DNA from: CAYWNA01 sp964459305
Lineage (GTDB): Bacteria; Planctomycetota; Planctomycetia; Pirellulales; Pirellulaceae
NCBI GenBank assembly: GCA_964459305.1
Contig: CAYWNA010000210.1
Span: 1 to 23,268 of the forward strand
DNA length: 23,268 bases
Direction of reading: 5' to 3'
Positions 14,170 through 22,783 of this stretch are shown here, one piece after another. Each line of letters starts with the position of its first letter. The first letter of the stretch is position 1. The notes below the pieces were generated by a model. The model worked only from the letters and a program-made list of their open reading frames with translations, was not told the origin of the DNA and ran no database searches. The translations under genes and the position numbers were made by a program.

Positions 14170-15210
14170 GTGTCTCGAATATCGCGCCGCCGTTTCCTGG
14201 CGGCGACTGCGGCAACGACCGTCGCCCGGACCTTAGCCGCATCGGACAATGATGTCTATCGAGTGATCGACCAGGTGCCGTTCAATGGGCAGACCCGCCG
14301 GCTGAAGCTGACTCGCGGCGACCGGTATGTCACTGCCTTGATCTTCCCCACAGACTATCCCACCCACTTTCGGCTGAAGCCCGAGCTGTTCCCCGTTTGC
14401 ACGCCCAACGGCATTCCGGTCACCGGGTCACACGAGTATTGCTTCATTCACCATCAGTCAATCTCGTGTGGGCATGGTAAGGTGCTCGTCGAGGGCAGCG
14501 ATCGGGCAGTCGATTTCTTTCGCAAGCTGCCTCATCCTGATCCAAATCGCGAGGATAAGTGGCATCTCGGTTTCAATCTCTTCCAGATGGGGCCTTCCGG
14601 AATCCAACGTGTGCACGAGGTGCGTTGGAGCGTCGGTGATCGGATCACTATTCATCTGACACTCCATTGGCAGACCAGGGAAAGACACCAGAAAGTGGGG
14701 CAGTCTCTTCTTGTGGAACAGCGCCGCTACGACGTCATTCAGCAGGGCACAGTCACGATCATCGACCAGTATTCCCGATTGGCACCCTTCGAGAAGCCGG
14801 TGACACTGACTGCAGATCGCCATTCGTTCGCCACGGTGCGCGTACACGATTTGATCGACGTCGAGGACGGCGGGACGATGCGAGACTCGGAGGGCCGCAC
14901 GGATCTTGACGGAATGTACTGTGACAAGGCTGGCGAACACAAATCACCTCGGTGGGTCGATTGCAGCGGGACCATTGGCGACAACTTCGTCGGCATGACG
15001 CTGATGGGGCACGCGGGCAACCTGCGGAACCAATTCTTCCTCCGCAAGTATGGCATGATGGAAGTGTCGGCCATGCTCGATGCCGACGTGCGGCTGACCG
15101 ATGATGCACCGATGGTGTTCGCCGCTCGGTTTGTCGCTCACGACGGACCGATGGCCGACGCCACCGCAGACCGGTTGTATGAGGAGTTTGCCGCGCAGCC
15201 ACTTCGTTGA
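14170..15210 (+). CDS. Tat-exported DUF6807 (PmoA-family) protein
   Basis: The N-terminus S-R-I-S-R-R-R-F-L-A-A-T-A-A is a twin-arginine signal, so a folded protein is probably exported. The rest (about 320 residues) matches the family often labelled PmoA or DUF6807: H-P-D/T-P-N-x-x-D-K-W-H-L-G-F near 120, S-H-E-Y-C-F-I-H-H-Q-S near 95, and D-L-D-G-M-Y-C-D followed by S-P-R-W-V-D-C-S-G. The methane-oxygenase name attached to this family is not supported by biochemistry known to me. It is common in planctomycetes beside sugar or polysaccharide genes. I chose GTG 14170 because GGAG at 14160-14163 sits six bases ahead of it and it gives a typical Tat signal. ATG 14158 is the alternative. It stands alone on the plus strand. 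Confidence 0.82.
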   Translation: MSRISRRRFLAATAATTVARTLAASDNDVYRVIDQVPFNGQTRRLKLTRGDRYVTALIFPTDYPTHFRLKPELFPVCTPNGIPVTGSHEYCFIHHQSISCGHGKVLVEGSDRAVDFFRKLPHPDPNREDKWHLGFNLFQMGPSGIQRVHEVRWSVGDRITIHLTLHWQTRERHQKVGQSLLVEQRRYDVIQQGTVTIIDQYSRLAPFEKPVTLTADRHSFATVRVHDLIDVEDGGTMRDSEGRTDLDGMYCDKAGEHKSPRWVDCSGTIGDNFVGMTLMGHAGNLRNQFFLRKYGMMEVSAMLDADVRLTDDAPMVFAARFVAHDGPMADATADRLYEEFAAQPLR

Positions 15211-15399
15211 GGGTTGGGTTGTCGTGTCCTTGAATCGATGATCGAAAGAAGAACTACGTAACCCACGGCCCATGGGTTAGCGAAATCGAGAAATTGTCGT
15301 GTTGGCGATCCCAGCGCCCCATGCGGAGATTTTTCGAGGGAGATCTTGTACAATGACCGTTCTGAGTCCACCGGTGTTTCGCAAACGGAGTTGTTCGTC

Positions 15400-16470
15400 G
15401 TGCCTCGGCTGTTCAGATTGTGGGGAAAAAAGCGCGGAAATCGGCGCACCGGTTCGAAACTGGTGGGCACCGTGGGCGAGGCGTTGTTTTTAGCGACGCT
15501 TTTCATACTGGGCTGCATATCGCTATCTGCTTTGATCGCCTCACAGACATTCTCGCCATCCCCGCGGTTTGAACCGGGGTTCGGCTTCTGGGTGATGGTG
15601 TTGGTTCTCGGATCGTTCGTGCTTCTCGGCGGCGGCGGCGTGATCTGGACCGTATTTCAGGTGGGGGCATCGGCAGAGCGACGGTCGGCCCTGGCCAAAA
15701 GGGCGGCCACCATCGATTTGACGGGCAAAGTGGGCGTTGATCGTCAAGAGAAATTGCCTTGCATTCCCAGTGACGCCAACTTGACAAACAGTCCTGGGGT
15801 GAAACTGCGTTATCGCCTGCCGGTCGTGCAATCCCCCGCATGGCGGTTGATGTTTGCTGCTGCATTCTGTCTGATTTGGAATGCCAGTGGCGCGGTGTTG
15901 GTCGTTTTTGCGGTGAAGAGCTTTCTGGCGGGAAGGCCCGAGTGGTTCCTGACCATCTTCACAATTCCATTTCTTGTGATTGGTGGCTTTGCCATATACG
16001 ATTTTGCCCGTCAGATGTTGATCCACACGGGAATTGGCCCCACAAACGTGGAAATCTCCGATCATCCCCTCCGTCGCGGCGGAAAATACGATGTCTATCT
16101 GTCACAGGCGGGCCGTCTGTGGATGAAAACGTTGGCTTTCAGCCTCGTTTGTGAGGAGGCGGCCACCTATCGCCAGGGGACGGATATCCGCACCGAGCGA
16201 AAAAGCGTGTTCAATCGCCAGGTTTTTCGGGAAACGGATTTCTCCATCAATCCCGGCATTCCTTTCGAACACTCGTGCTCGATTGAAATCCCCGGCGATG
16301 CCATGCACTCATTTCAATCCGAGCACAACGCGGTAAACTGGAAGCTGGTCATACTTGGCGAAGCCGACGCGTGGCCGTCTTACGAACGCAGTTTCCCGAT
16401 CATTATCTACCCGCATCATGTCGGCGACAAAAACAACGATGGAACCGCTGATCGCGATTCGATTGAGTAG
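15400..16470 (+). CDS. Four-pass membrane protein with C-terminal beta-sandwich (DUF3592-like)
   Basis: The protein is about 356 residues. A basic N-terminus (R-L-F-R-L-W-G-K-K-R-G-N-R-R-T-G) is followed by two hydrophobic segments (about 24-48 and 62-88, the latter ending in L-L-G-G-G-G-V-I-W). A polar loop precedes two more segments (about 148-175 and 181-205). Residues 210-340 are beta-rich, with conserved-looking R-R-G-G-K-Y-D-V, F-E-H-S-C-S-I-E-I-P and A-V-N-W-K-L-V-I; this resembles an arrestin-like or immunoglobulin-like sandwich. The topology recalls DUF3592-type proteins. Start is uncertain: GTG 15400 (CGGAG nine bases ahead) is preferred, TTG 15346 follows AGGGAG too closely. Its end overlaps the next gene by 32 bases, so it heads a compact operon with the small protein and the ATPase. 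Function unknown. Confidence 0.78.
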   Translation: MPRLFRLWGKKRGNRRTGSKLVGTVGEALFLATLFILGCISLSALIASQTFSPSPRFEPGFGFWVMVLVLGSFVLLGGGGVIWTVFQVGASAERRSALAKRAATIDLTGKVGVDRQEKLPCIPSDANLTNSPGVKLRYRLPVVQSPAWRLMFAAAFCLIWNASGAVLVVFAVKSFLAGRPEWFLTIFTIPFLVIGGFAIYDFARQMLIHTGIGPTNVEISDHPLRRGGKYDVYLSQAGRLWMKTLAFSLVCEEAATYRQGTDIRTERKSVFNRQVFRETDFSINPGIPFEHSCSIEIPGDAMHSFQSEHNAVNWKLVILGEADAWPSYERSFPIIIYPHHVGDKNNDGTADRDSIE

Positions 16471-16825
16471 TTCGAACGGCGTCTTTCATCCTTGTGACAA
16501 ATTGGAGTGCGAATATCAGATCGACGCAGTGCAGCCGTCGGAGATCCAGGCGGTCGAGACGTCCGTAATGTGGTACACGGAAGGCAAAGGCGACGAGGAT
16601 CTGAGCGTTCACTTCTTCGAGCGATACACACCAAGCGACGTGGTTGACGGCGACCTGCGGCAGTTGCACCGGTTCGAAACGACGCTGCCAAAAAGCCCGC
16701 TGAGCTACAACGGCGTAATTCTGAAGATCCGTTGGTGCGTGCGAGTTCGACTGTTTTGGGCACGTGGCAAAGAGACTGTTGTCGACCGGGATTTTCAATT
16801 GCTGCCTCAGCCGTTGATCGAATAG
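16439..16825 (+). CDS. Small beta-sandwich protein of unknown function
   Basis: This 128-residue cytosolic protein starts at ATG 16439 inside the end of the membrane-protein gene, in another frame (32-base overlap), a sign of translational coupling. It is beta-rich: F-H-P-C-D-K-L-E-C-E-Y-Q-I at the start, V-E-T-S-V-M-W-Y-T-E-G-K-G in the middle, and I-L-K-I-R-W-C-V-R-V-R-L-F-W near the end. The pattern resembles arrestin-like sandwich domains and the C-terminal part of the preceding membrane protein (compare its A-V-N-W-K-L-V-I then S-F-P-I-I-I-Y-P with I-R-W-C-V-R-V-R then D-F-Q-L-L-P). There is no signal peptide. ATG 16418 is an alternative start. The similarity to its neighbour is by eye only. 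Confidence 0.7.
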   Translation: MEPLIAIRLSSSNGVFHPCDKLECEYQIDAVQPSEIQAVETSVMWYTEGKGDEDLSVHFFERYTPSDVVDGDLRQLHRFETTLPKSPLSYNGVILKIRWCVRVRLFWARGKETVVDRDFQLLPQPLIE

Positions 16826-16842
16826 CGAGATTTCCATCCGGC

Positions 16843-17574
16843 ATGAACGACGATCGACCGACGACGCAAACAGTAGAGCCTTCTCATATGGTGGTATGGG
16901 GATGCCGTGGGCCCCATTCACCGATGAGCAACCCTTTCTCAACACGCAATATCTGTCCCGCGGCTACCGAGTTTCGCTTCCCTGTTGGCATGGATGTCGA
17001 CCGGCTGCTCGGTCGACTGCGCCGATCCGGCTGGTGGGGCCAAATCGTCGGACCGCACGGCAGCGGAAAATCCACGCTCGTACACGCACTATTGGCACGC
17101 ATGGAGGGGGATGGACGACGCGTCGATCTTTTCGCATTTCATCCATGCGACAAAGGACTGTCCCTTTTCCGACGGCACGCGCGCGGCTGGGACGGTCGTA
17201 CGCAGGTCGTGATCGACGGACACGAACAGCTTGGCTGGCTGGAGCGATTGTGGCTAAAGCGACAGTGCCGGAAGCGAGGAACCGGCTTGCTGGTGACGGC
17301 TCACGACGATGCCGGATTGCCGGAGTTGTGGAGGACCGAGACGACGATCGACCTTGCGTGCTCAATCGTTGCGTGTCTGCTGCCGCCAGGCTATGACTCT
17401 TGGGTCACCGACTCGGATGTTTCACGTGCATTCTCGGAGCATCGAGGAAACTTGCGAGAGACTCTTCTGACTCTCTACGATGTTTTCGAACGGCGGGCGG
17501 AACGGTTCCGCCAAATGAAAATGGCAGGACGAGTTCAGATCGCGCCCTCGGCCAGCGCGATCGCATCGGCCTAG
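16843..17574 (+). CDS. P-loop ATPase of unknown function
   Basis: The protein is about 243 residues. W-W-G-Q-I-V-G-P-H-G-S-G-K-S-T near 64-78 contains a perfect Walker A. V-V-I-D-G-H-E-Q-L near 122-130 is a Walker B-like strand, and G-L-L-V-T-A-H-D near 148-155 looks like a sensor strand. The C-terminus is helical (R-E-T-L-L-T-L-Y-D-V-F-E-R-R). No ABC signature, AAA arginine finger or helicase motif is evident. It starts 17 bp after the small beta-sandwich gene. ATG 16843 is the first start after that stop; ATG 16924, giving M-S-N-P-F-S-T-R, may be the true start as that sequence resembles related planctomycete proteins I recall. No strong ribosome site precedes either. It probably supplies energy or a switch to the membrane protein; this is inference. 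Confidence 0.76.
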   Translation: MNDDRPTTQTVEPSHMVVWGCRGPHSPMSNPFSTRNICPAATEFRFPVGMDVDRLLGRLRRSGWWGQIVGPHGSGKSTLVHALLARMEGDGRRVDLFAFHPCDKGLSLFRRHARGWDGRTQVVIDGHEQLGWLERLWLKRQCRKRGTGLLVTAHDDAGLPELWRTETTIDLACSIVACLLPPGYDSWVTDSDVSRAFSEHRGNLRETLLTLYDVFERRAERFRQMKMAGRVQIAPSASAIASA

Positions 17575-17828
17575 TTCTCCCGGTATTTTCGTTACGATTC
17601 GGCCAGTTTCCGCGATCTGACTTTCTTCCGTCGTTTTTCGGTCTCGCCTCTGCCGCGTATCTACAGCATTTTTCTGCCAAGATTCGACAAATTCTCGCCT
17701 TTGCCGTTCACAATCCTCACCCGTGTTCTAAGTTTCAGCATGAGGCTGCGCGAACCGTTGTGCAGGTACCGAGACGGTGGGCGCACCCTCAGAACCGGTA
17801 CATTCCGAATCCGACGCGGAGAAGCGAG

Positions 17829-18986
17829 ATGTCAAAGCCAGCGGCGAAAACGGTGATAATCGCCTGCACTGTATTTCTGCAGGTGGTATTAATCGCGGGG
17901 GAATCAGATGCGTACACGCTGCTCGACTGGATGCGTTCGTGGCCGAACTACGGCCGGCCGGCTCCAGTTGCAGCTCCGGTAGTCGCGCCTCCATCGGTTC
18001 CGGTTGCCCCTGCGCCGCCGGTCATCACCGTGCCCGGTTCGGCCTATTCGCCCGCAGCCCCCATGACCACCGCCCCGGCTACCACCTGCGCCAGTCCACC
18101 AACAACGTGTGGCACGACGGCTTATCGGGTTGCCCCTGCACCGGCCGCTCCCTTTGGCGGGTTCTTCTCGCGTCTGTTTCGACCGACGACGGTTGTGAGC
18201 TACCGGCCCGAGGTCGTGTATCGCACCAGGCTGACGCGAGTGCCGACGACGAACTATCGACCCGTGACCGGTATCGATCCCGCGACGGGACGCGCCGCCA
18301 CGTGGATGCAACCTTGTACGACCTACAGTTGGCAGTTCCAGCGGGTCCCCCACGTTAATTATCGCCCTGTGTACGCGCCGGCCCCGACGACCGCTTATGC
18401 CCCCAGCCCCTGGGCGGTGAACGGCTACGTGCCCGGAGCCACCTACGCACCGCCTTCGCCGCCGACAACAGGAATCCCATATTACTCGACCCCAGCCATG
18501 CCGGCGGTACCGGCTCAGCAGGCCATGCCAGGAACACCGGATTTGTCACCGGCTCAACCATCCACGCCGGCCGACCTGGCACCCAGCTTGTCGCCAAACG
18601 GATTGCAGGGTATCGAGAATGGCCGGCCCGTGCCGTCGACCAGAAATTATCCTCCTCCATTGGAAAACGGATCGCCGCCTGAGACTGACGATACGACGAA
18701 CAAATCGACGCCGTCGAAGGGTGCCAAGCTGAACATGACGCCGCTCCCCGATCCAGACGCTCCAAACGAGGACGGACAAACCCCCGTGGCTCCAAAGCTG
18801 ATTGACCCGCGCGGCAGGACTGCCAGCCGTGTCATTCACCCAGCGTGGTCGTTCTCTCCAATCGTCTGGCCCGAAAAGCCGGCAGACAGGCCAAGCATCC
18901 CACCCGCGGCGATCACGGCGCCGACCCCCGACGAGCCGAAAAAGCCGGAATTGGACAGCAGTGGCTGGCGTTCCGTCCGGCCGTAG
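17829..18986 (+). CDS. Secreted proline-rich protein
   Basis: The 385-residue protein starts at ATG 17829, with GGAG seven bases ahead. Its signal peptide has a hydrophobic core V-I-I-A-C-T-V-F-L-Q-V-V-L-I-A-G. Then Y-T-L-L-D-W-M-R-S-W-P and a long Pro/Ala/Thr-rich region. A central better-ordered block (about 110-190) has Y-R-P-E-V-V-Y-R-T-R-L-T-R-V-P-T-T-N-Y-R-P-V and W-Q-F-Q-R-V-P-H-V-N-Y-R-P-V-Y. The last 150 residues are Pro-rich and acidic, ending V-I-H-P-A-W-S-F-S-P. I recognise the style as a planctomycete exported structural-type protein but no named family. A longer reading from 17400 overlaps the ATPase gene in another frame and is not credible. The 254-bp gap before it shows no gene. 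Confidence 0.78.
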   Translation: MSKPAAKTVIIACTVFLQVVLIAGESDAYTLLDWMRSWPNYGRPAPVAAPVVAPPSVPVAPAPPVITVPGSAYSPAAPMTTAPATTCASPPTTCGTTAYRVAPAPAAPFGGFFSRLFRPTTVVSYRPEVVYRTRLTRVPTTNYRPVTGIDPATGRAATWMQPCTTYSWQFQRVPHVNYRPVYAPAPTTAYAPSPWAVNGYVPGATYAPPSPPTTGIPYYSTPAMPAVPAQQAMPGTPDLSPAQPSTPADLAPSLSPNGLQGIENGRPVPSTRNYPPPLENGSPPETDDTTNKSTPSKGAKLNMTPLPDPDAPNEDGQTPVAPKLIDPRGRTASRVIHPAWSFSPIVWPEKPADRPSIPPAAITAPTPDEPKKPELDSSGWRSVRP

Positions 18987-19132
18987 GACCTTCATGGGTC
19001 GACCCAACGACCCCTCCTTCCCCCACTCGGTCTCCTGTACCACAATCTTCGTTGCCGGCTGTTTGCGTATGTGTGTAATCGCACTCAAACAGTCGTTCTG
19101 CGTCTTGTGGGAGACAGTCGACTGGCTGCTTG

Positions 19133-21985
19133 ATGATGTCACGTGATTTTCGCCACTTTGTATTTGGCGCTGTTGAATTGACGGAGAGTCTGCGCAGCGA
19201 AGTTGAGAATCGCTTGCGATCCGACGAACCGGGACAGTCTCTTCGAGCGATCTACGGGTGGGTCGAATCAGCAACCGGCCGGGAACTCGGCGAAGATGAT
19301 TTCATCGACCTGTATGCGCAAACCGTCGCCTGTGCCGCGGCGATTGTTTTCCTCCGGCGTCGCGTGTTTCGCGACGCGAGAATCCGCCATTGGCTACTCG
19401 CCGGCGCGACATCGCTGTGGAGGAACACATGGTGTGACTGTTTTGCATTGGCTGGCATGCACGAAGAAGAGTTCGGCCCGAATCGGTACGCGATAGAGGC
19501 CGAATCCTTCTTGGGGCATTCGCCGGGCAGTGACGTAATGGCGGAATCTGATCCGGCGGGTGATTGGCATGATCCGGTCGTTCACTTCTACGAGCGATTC
19601 CTGGCTGCCCACGACTCGCGAGGCCGGAAGAAACACGGCGTATTCTACACGCCCGGTCCCATTGCCCGTTACATCGTGCAACAGGTCGACCGATTCCTTC
19701 ACGACGAGTTTGGACTGGTCGACGGTCTCGCCGACACCTCCACATGGCAACAGATCATCGATCGCTGCGAGCTGACGGCGATACCAAAAGGCACGGATCC
19801 GCAGGCCGCCTTCGTCAGCGTTCTTGATCCGGCACTGGGGAGCGGTGTCTTTTTGGCCGAGGTCATCGATTTGGTACACAACAGGGTCGTGGCCCATTGG
19901 ACCGCGAAAGGACTTGACGCCACCCAGATAAGCGAACGGTGGAATCAGTACGTCCCCCAGCATCTACTGCCGCGAATCTGCGGTCTGGAACTGCTGCTGC
20001 CAGCGTGTGCTGTGGCACACCTGAAGTTAGTCGACAAGCTCGCCGAAACCGGTTTCTCGTTTGACATTCCGGCAAAGCTGGAGGTCCATTTGACCAACAC
20101 ACTTGCCGGCCCGTCGCAGCAGCTTTCGCTTCTCGACGCCAGCACGACTGAGGGTTTGCGTGCCGCAAAAGCCGCGCGCGACGCCTGCTACGCGGCGCCG
20201 TTCACCGTAGTTGTGGGAAATCCACCGTTTTCGGGCATCTCGCGGGACCGTGGCCGTTGGATCGTCGACTTGCTGCGGGGCCGCGGCGATTGGGCCAGCT
20301 ACTATGAAATCGATGGGCGGCCACTCGGCGAACGCAAGCATTGGTTGCAGGACGACTACGTGAAATTCATGCGCTTCGCGCATTGGAAAATCGAATCAGC
20401 CGGTTGTGGTATCGTCGGTCTGGTCACCAATCACGGGTACCTGGACAATCCAACCTTTCGCGGAATGCGACAGCAACTCATGCACACTTTTCCGCGGATC
20501 ACCGTCGTCGATTTGCACGGCAACCGGAAGAAGAAGGAGCAGGCTCCCGGCGGCGGCGCGGACGGAAACGTGTTTCAGATCGAACAGGGCACGGCGATTG
20601 GCCTGTTTCGTCGTCCGCCGGGCGCCGTGACGTCGCGTGAAGTTCGCCACGCAGAGTTGTGGGGCGAGGCGGACGAGAAGCTCGCAGTCCTGTCTTCTGA
20701 CGCAGCGTATGCGGCGGCAAGGGGCGATGAGGAGCCGTTACTCTCAACGGCGGTGGAGCCAACCGGACCCAACTACTTCTTCGTACCTCGCGACGACGTC
20801 CTTCGTCGAGAATACGAGCGCGGGTACAGGCTCTCGGATATCATGCCCGTCAACGTGACAGCGCCCGTCACGGCCCGAGACAGTTTTGTGGTCGCTTTTG
20901 ATGAAGACGAACTGCTGAAACGCATGAACGAATTCCGCAATCTGGCCGTCCCCGACGAAGACATCCGCCAACAGTATTTCACGAACAGCCGCTCGACCAA
21001 ATATCCGCCCGGCGATACGCGGGGCTGGAAACTGTCGGAAGCGCGGCGCCGCATGGCGGAGGACGATAACTGGCAGGAATACGTCCAGCGCTGTCTTTAC
21101 CGACCATTCGACCGGCGCGCGATCTATTGGGCCGACTGGATGATCGACTGGCCACGTGCGGACGTCATGCATCACATGCTGGCCGGCGACAATATCGCCA
21201 TCGTGGCCCGTCGTCAAATGCTGCCGACCCAGCCGTGTTCGTATTTCTGGATAACCGATGGGCTCACGCTGGACGGTGTGATCCGCTCGGACAATCGAGG
21301 CAGCGAGTCGGTTTTTCCGCTCTATGTATACGAAGACACGCGCGATGGAGCGGCGGAACGCTGTGCGAACTACGACAAGTCGTTCGTTCGAGAAGCGAGC
21401 CACGTATTGGGCCTGCGCTGGATAGAAAACGGCAAGGGAGACCTGCGCCAAACATTCGGCCCAGAGGATCTAGGTCACTGCTGTTACGCCCTGTTTTTTT
21501 CACCAGCCTACCGCGAGCGGTATGCGGATTTGCTGCGGAGTGACTTTCCTCGCGTCTTTCTGCCCGCGAATGCGCAGCTATTCGGGCTGCTTAGCCAGCT
21601 CGGTGCGAGACTGGCCGACAGCCATCTATTGCGACAGCAAGGGGCGGCGCATTTGCCTTTGTGCGATTCGGCTGGGCCGCTCTCCGACGACGGCTGGTCT
21701 GTCGAACGCGGGTTCCCCAAGTACTCAGACGACCGAGTTCTCGCCAGTGAACGAGTCTCCGTTGCCAACGTGCCGCAAGAGGTATGGGATTTTCACGTGG
21801 GAGGTCATCAGGTATGCAGAAAATGGCTGAAGGATCGCCGAGGCCGGCTGCTCACCCGAGCGGATGCTGAGGTCTATCGCCAGATCGTGGCCTCGCTGAC
21901 GGACACGATCGACTGTATGAAAGAGATCGACTTGGCCATCAACGATCACGGCGGCTGGCCCGCCGCATTTGCGAAGCCCACCTAG
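19133..21985 (+). CDS. Orphan N6-adenine DNA methyltransferase, Type ISP/IIG-like
   Basis: The 950-residue protein has, in order, a helical N-terminal domain (1-165), the motif X region G-V-F-Y-T-P-G-P at 169-176, motif I L-D-P-A-L-G-S-G-V-F at 231-240 (SAM binding) and catalytic motif IV V-V-V-G-N-P-P-F at 359-366. Next come T-N-H-G-Y-L-D-N-P-T-F-R-G-M-R and D-L-H-G-N near 433-465, and a C-terminal target-recognition part with Y-R-P-F-D-R-R-A-I-Y-W. This order is typical of the methylase-specificity half of Type ISP enzymes such as LlaBIII. The Mrr-like nuclease and helicase that normally precede it (whole enzyme about 1500 residues) are absent, here and in neighbouring genes. It should methylate adenine at a defined site. 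ATG codons at 19133 and 19136 are both possible starts. Whether it is regulatory, an anti-restriction relic or part of a split system is open. Confidence 0.9.
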   Translation: MMSRDFRHFVFGAVELTESLRSEVENRLRSDEPGQSLRAIYGWVESATGRELGEDDFIDLYAQTVACAAAIVFLRRRVFRDARIRHWLLAGATSLWRNTWCDCFALAGMHEEEFGPNRYAIEAESFLGHSPGSDVMAESDPAGDWHDPVVHFYERFLAAHDSRGRKKHGVFYTPGPIARYIVQQVDRFLHDEFGLVDGLADTSTWQQIIDRCELTAIPKGTDPQAAFVSVLDPALGSGVFLAEVIDLVHNRVVAHWTAKGLDATQISERWNQYVPQHLLPRICGLELLLPACAVAHLKLVDKLAETGFSFDIPAKLEVHLTNTLAGPSQQLSLLDASTTEGLRAAKAARDACYAAPFTVVVGNPPFSGISRDRGRWIVDLLRGRGDWASYYEIDGRPLGERKHWLQDDYVKFMRFAHWKIESAGCGIVGLVTNHGYLDNPTFRGMRQQLMHTFPRITVVDLHGNRKKKEQAPGGGADGNVFQIEQGTAIGLFRRPPGAVTSREVRHAELWGEADEKLAVLSSDAAYAAARGDEEPLLSTAVEPTGPNYFFVPRDDVLRREYERGYRLSDIMPVNVTAPVTARDSFVVAFDEDELLKRMNEFRNLAVPDEDIRQQYFTNSRSTKYPPGDTRGWKLSEARRRMAEDDNWQEYVQRCLYRPFDRRAIYWADWMIDWPRADVMHHMLAGDNIAIVARRQMLPTQPCSYFWITDGLTLDGVIRSDNRGSESVFPLYVYEDTRDGAAERCANYDKSFVREASHVLGLRWIENGKGDLRQTFGPEDLGHCCYALFFSPAYRERYADLLRSDFPRVFLPANAQLFGLLSQLGARLADSHLLRQQGAAHLPLCDSAGPLSDDGWSVERGFPKYSDDRVLASERVSVANVPQEVWDFHVGGHQVCRKWLKDRRGRLLTRADAEVYRQIVASLTDTIDCMKEIDLAINDHGGWPAAFAKPT

Positions 21986-22083
21986 CGAGTCGCAGCCGGG
22001 GCCAATGTACGTCGGTTTGCCAATCCGTCCCACGGATATCATCGCCTTGAATGTCGTACTCACCTTTCGTACAACTATCTGAG

Positions 22084-22207
22084 GGTGTCCCGGAATTCGA
22101 AACGGTGGAATCCACGGTTTTCGGGAGGGCGAGGCTCCTGCCGAGCCGCGCGTCGGTGCCAAGAATCAGGTTCAGCAGGAGCTTCGCCCTCCCAATTCCC
22201 GGACACC
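22084..22207. repeat. 124-bp imperfect palindromic repeat
   Basis: Outer arms GGTGTCCCGGAATT (22084-22097) and AATTCCCGGACACC (22194-22207) match at 13 of 14 positions. Inner arms 22123-22141 and 22175-22193 (19 bp, core GGGAGGGCGA..CTCCTGC) match at 18 of 19. An extra 25 bases on the left side include a small GTGGAATCCAC palindrome, so the element is asymmetric. The inner arm resembles a repeat I associate with planctomycete spacers. It lies between the methyltransferase stop and sixA; long upstream readings of sixA translate this element and are rejected for that reason. Confidence 0.82.
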
Positions 22208-22258
22208 TTCAACTATCTGGCAAGGAAGACGAAACTGTCGTCGATGGAGTACCCACAC

Positions 22259-22780
22259 ATGGCCCCCGATGCAACGGATCAACAGGAACGGCTCATCTGC
22301 CTCGTACGACACGGCGAGGCCAAATCCAAAGAAGAAGACGCGGCACGACCACTATCCGACCAGGGGCGTGAGACAGCCGATTGGATCGCCGGATGGGCCG
22401 CCGCCGCCGGGGTGAAGGTCGATCAGATTCGGCACAGCGGCAAGCTTCGCGCGCAACAAACGGCGGAAATCTTCGCGGCGCATTTGGGGCCGCCGGACGG
22501 AGTGATCGCTGCCTTGGGGCTGAGCCCGAACGACGACGTGGAACCGGTGGCAGAAACGCTGGCAAATGAAGACCGATCGGTGATGTTGGTCGGACATTTG
22601 CCATTCCTGGCGCGGCTTGTCAGTCATCTGGTCATTGGCCAACGGGAACCGCCAATCGTACAGTTCGATGCAGCGGCGCTGGCGATATTGAGCCAACAAA
22701 AAGGCCAGTGGACCGTCCTCTCCGCGATGCAACCGGAATTACTGCCCCAGGATTGCGAACGAAACGACACCGTCGTTTAA
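22259..22780 (+). CDS. sixA: SixA-type phosphohistidine phosphatase (histidine phosphatase superfamily)
   Basis: The 173-residue cytosolic protein has the RHG signature L-V-R-H-G-E-A with phospho-accepting His18, D-Q-G-R-E-T-A near 34-40, H-S-G-K-L-R-A-Q-Q-T-A-E at 59-70, and the second catalytic His113 in L-V-G-H-L-P-F. The size and short insert are those of SixA, which dephosphorylates histidine phosphotransfer domains such as that of ArcB; the physiological partner here is unknown. ATG 22259 is preferred, with GGAG nine bases ahead; ATG 22244 is possible. The stop codon TAA lies in GTTTAAC, three bases before a 16-bp inverted repeat. The methyltransferase upstream is separated by a palindromic element, so co-transcription is doubtful. 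Confidence 0.87.
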   Translation: MAPDATDQQERLICLVRHGEAKSKEEDAARPLSDQGRETADWIAGWAAAAGVKVDQIRHSGKLRAQQTAEIFAAHLGPPDGVIAALGLSPNDDVEPVAETLANEDRSVMLVGHLPFLARLVSHLVIGQREPPIVQFDAAALAILSQQKGQWTVLSAMQPELLPQDCERNDTVV

Positions 22781-22783
22781 CCC

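Noticed and set aside
17400..17828. 143-codon N-terminal extension of the proline-rich protein
   Set aside because: It overlaps the ATPase gene in another frame, and the signal peptide and ribosome site place the start at 17829.
19133..21985. Methyltransferase as part of a BREX or DISARM defence island
   Set aside because: No pglZ, brxC, drmA/B/C or helicase genes are in the window, and the C-terminal motifs fit Type ISP enzymes better.
22085..22258. 58-codon N-terminal extension of sixA
   Set aside because: It translates a palindromic repeat element. SixA proteins begin just before the R-H-G motif, and GGAG precedes ATG 22259.
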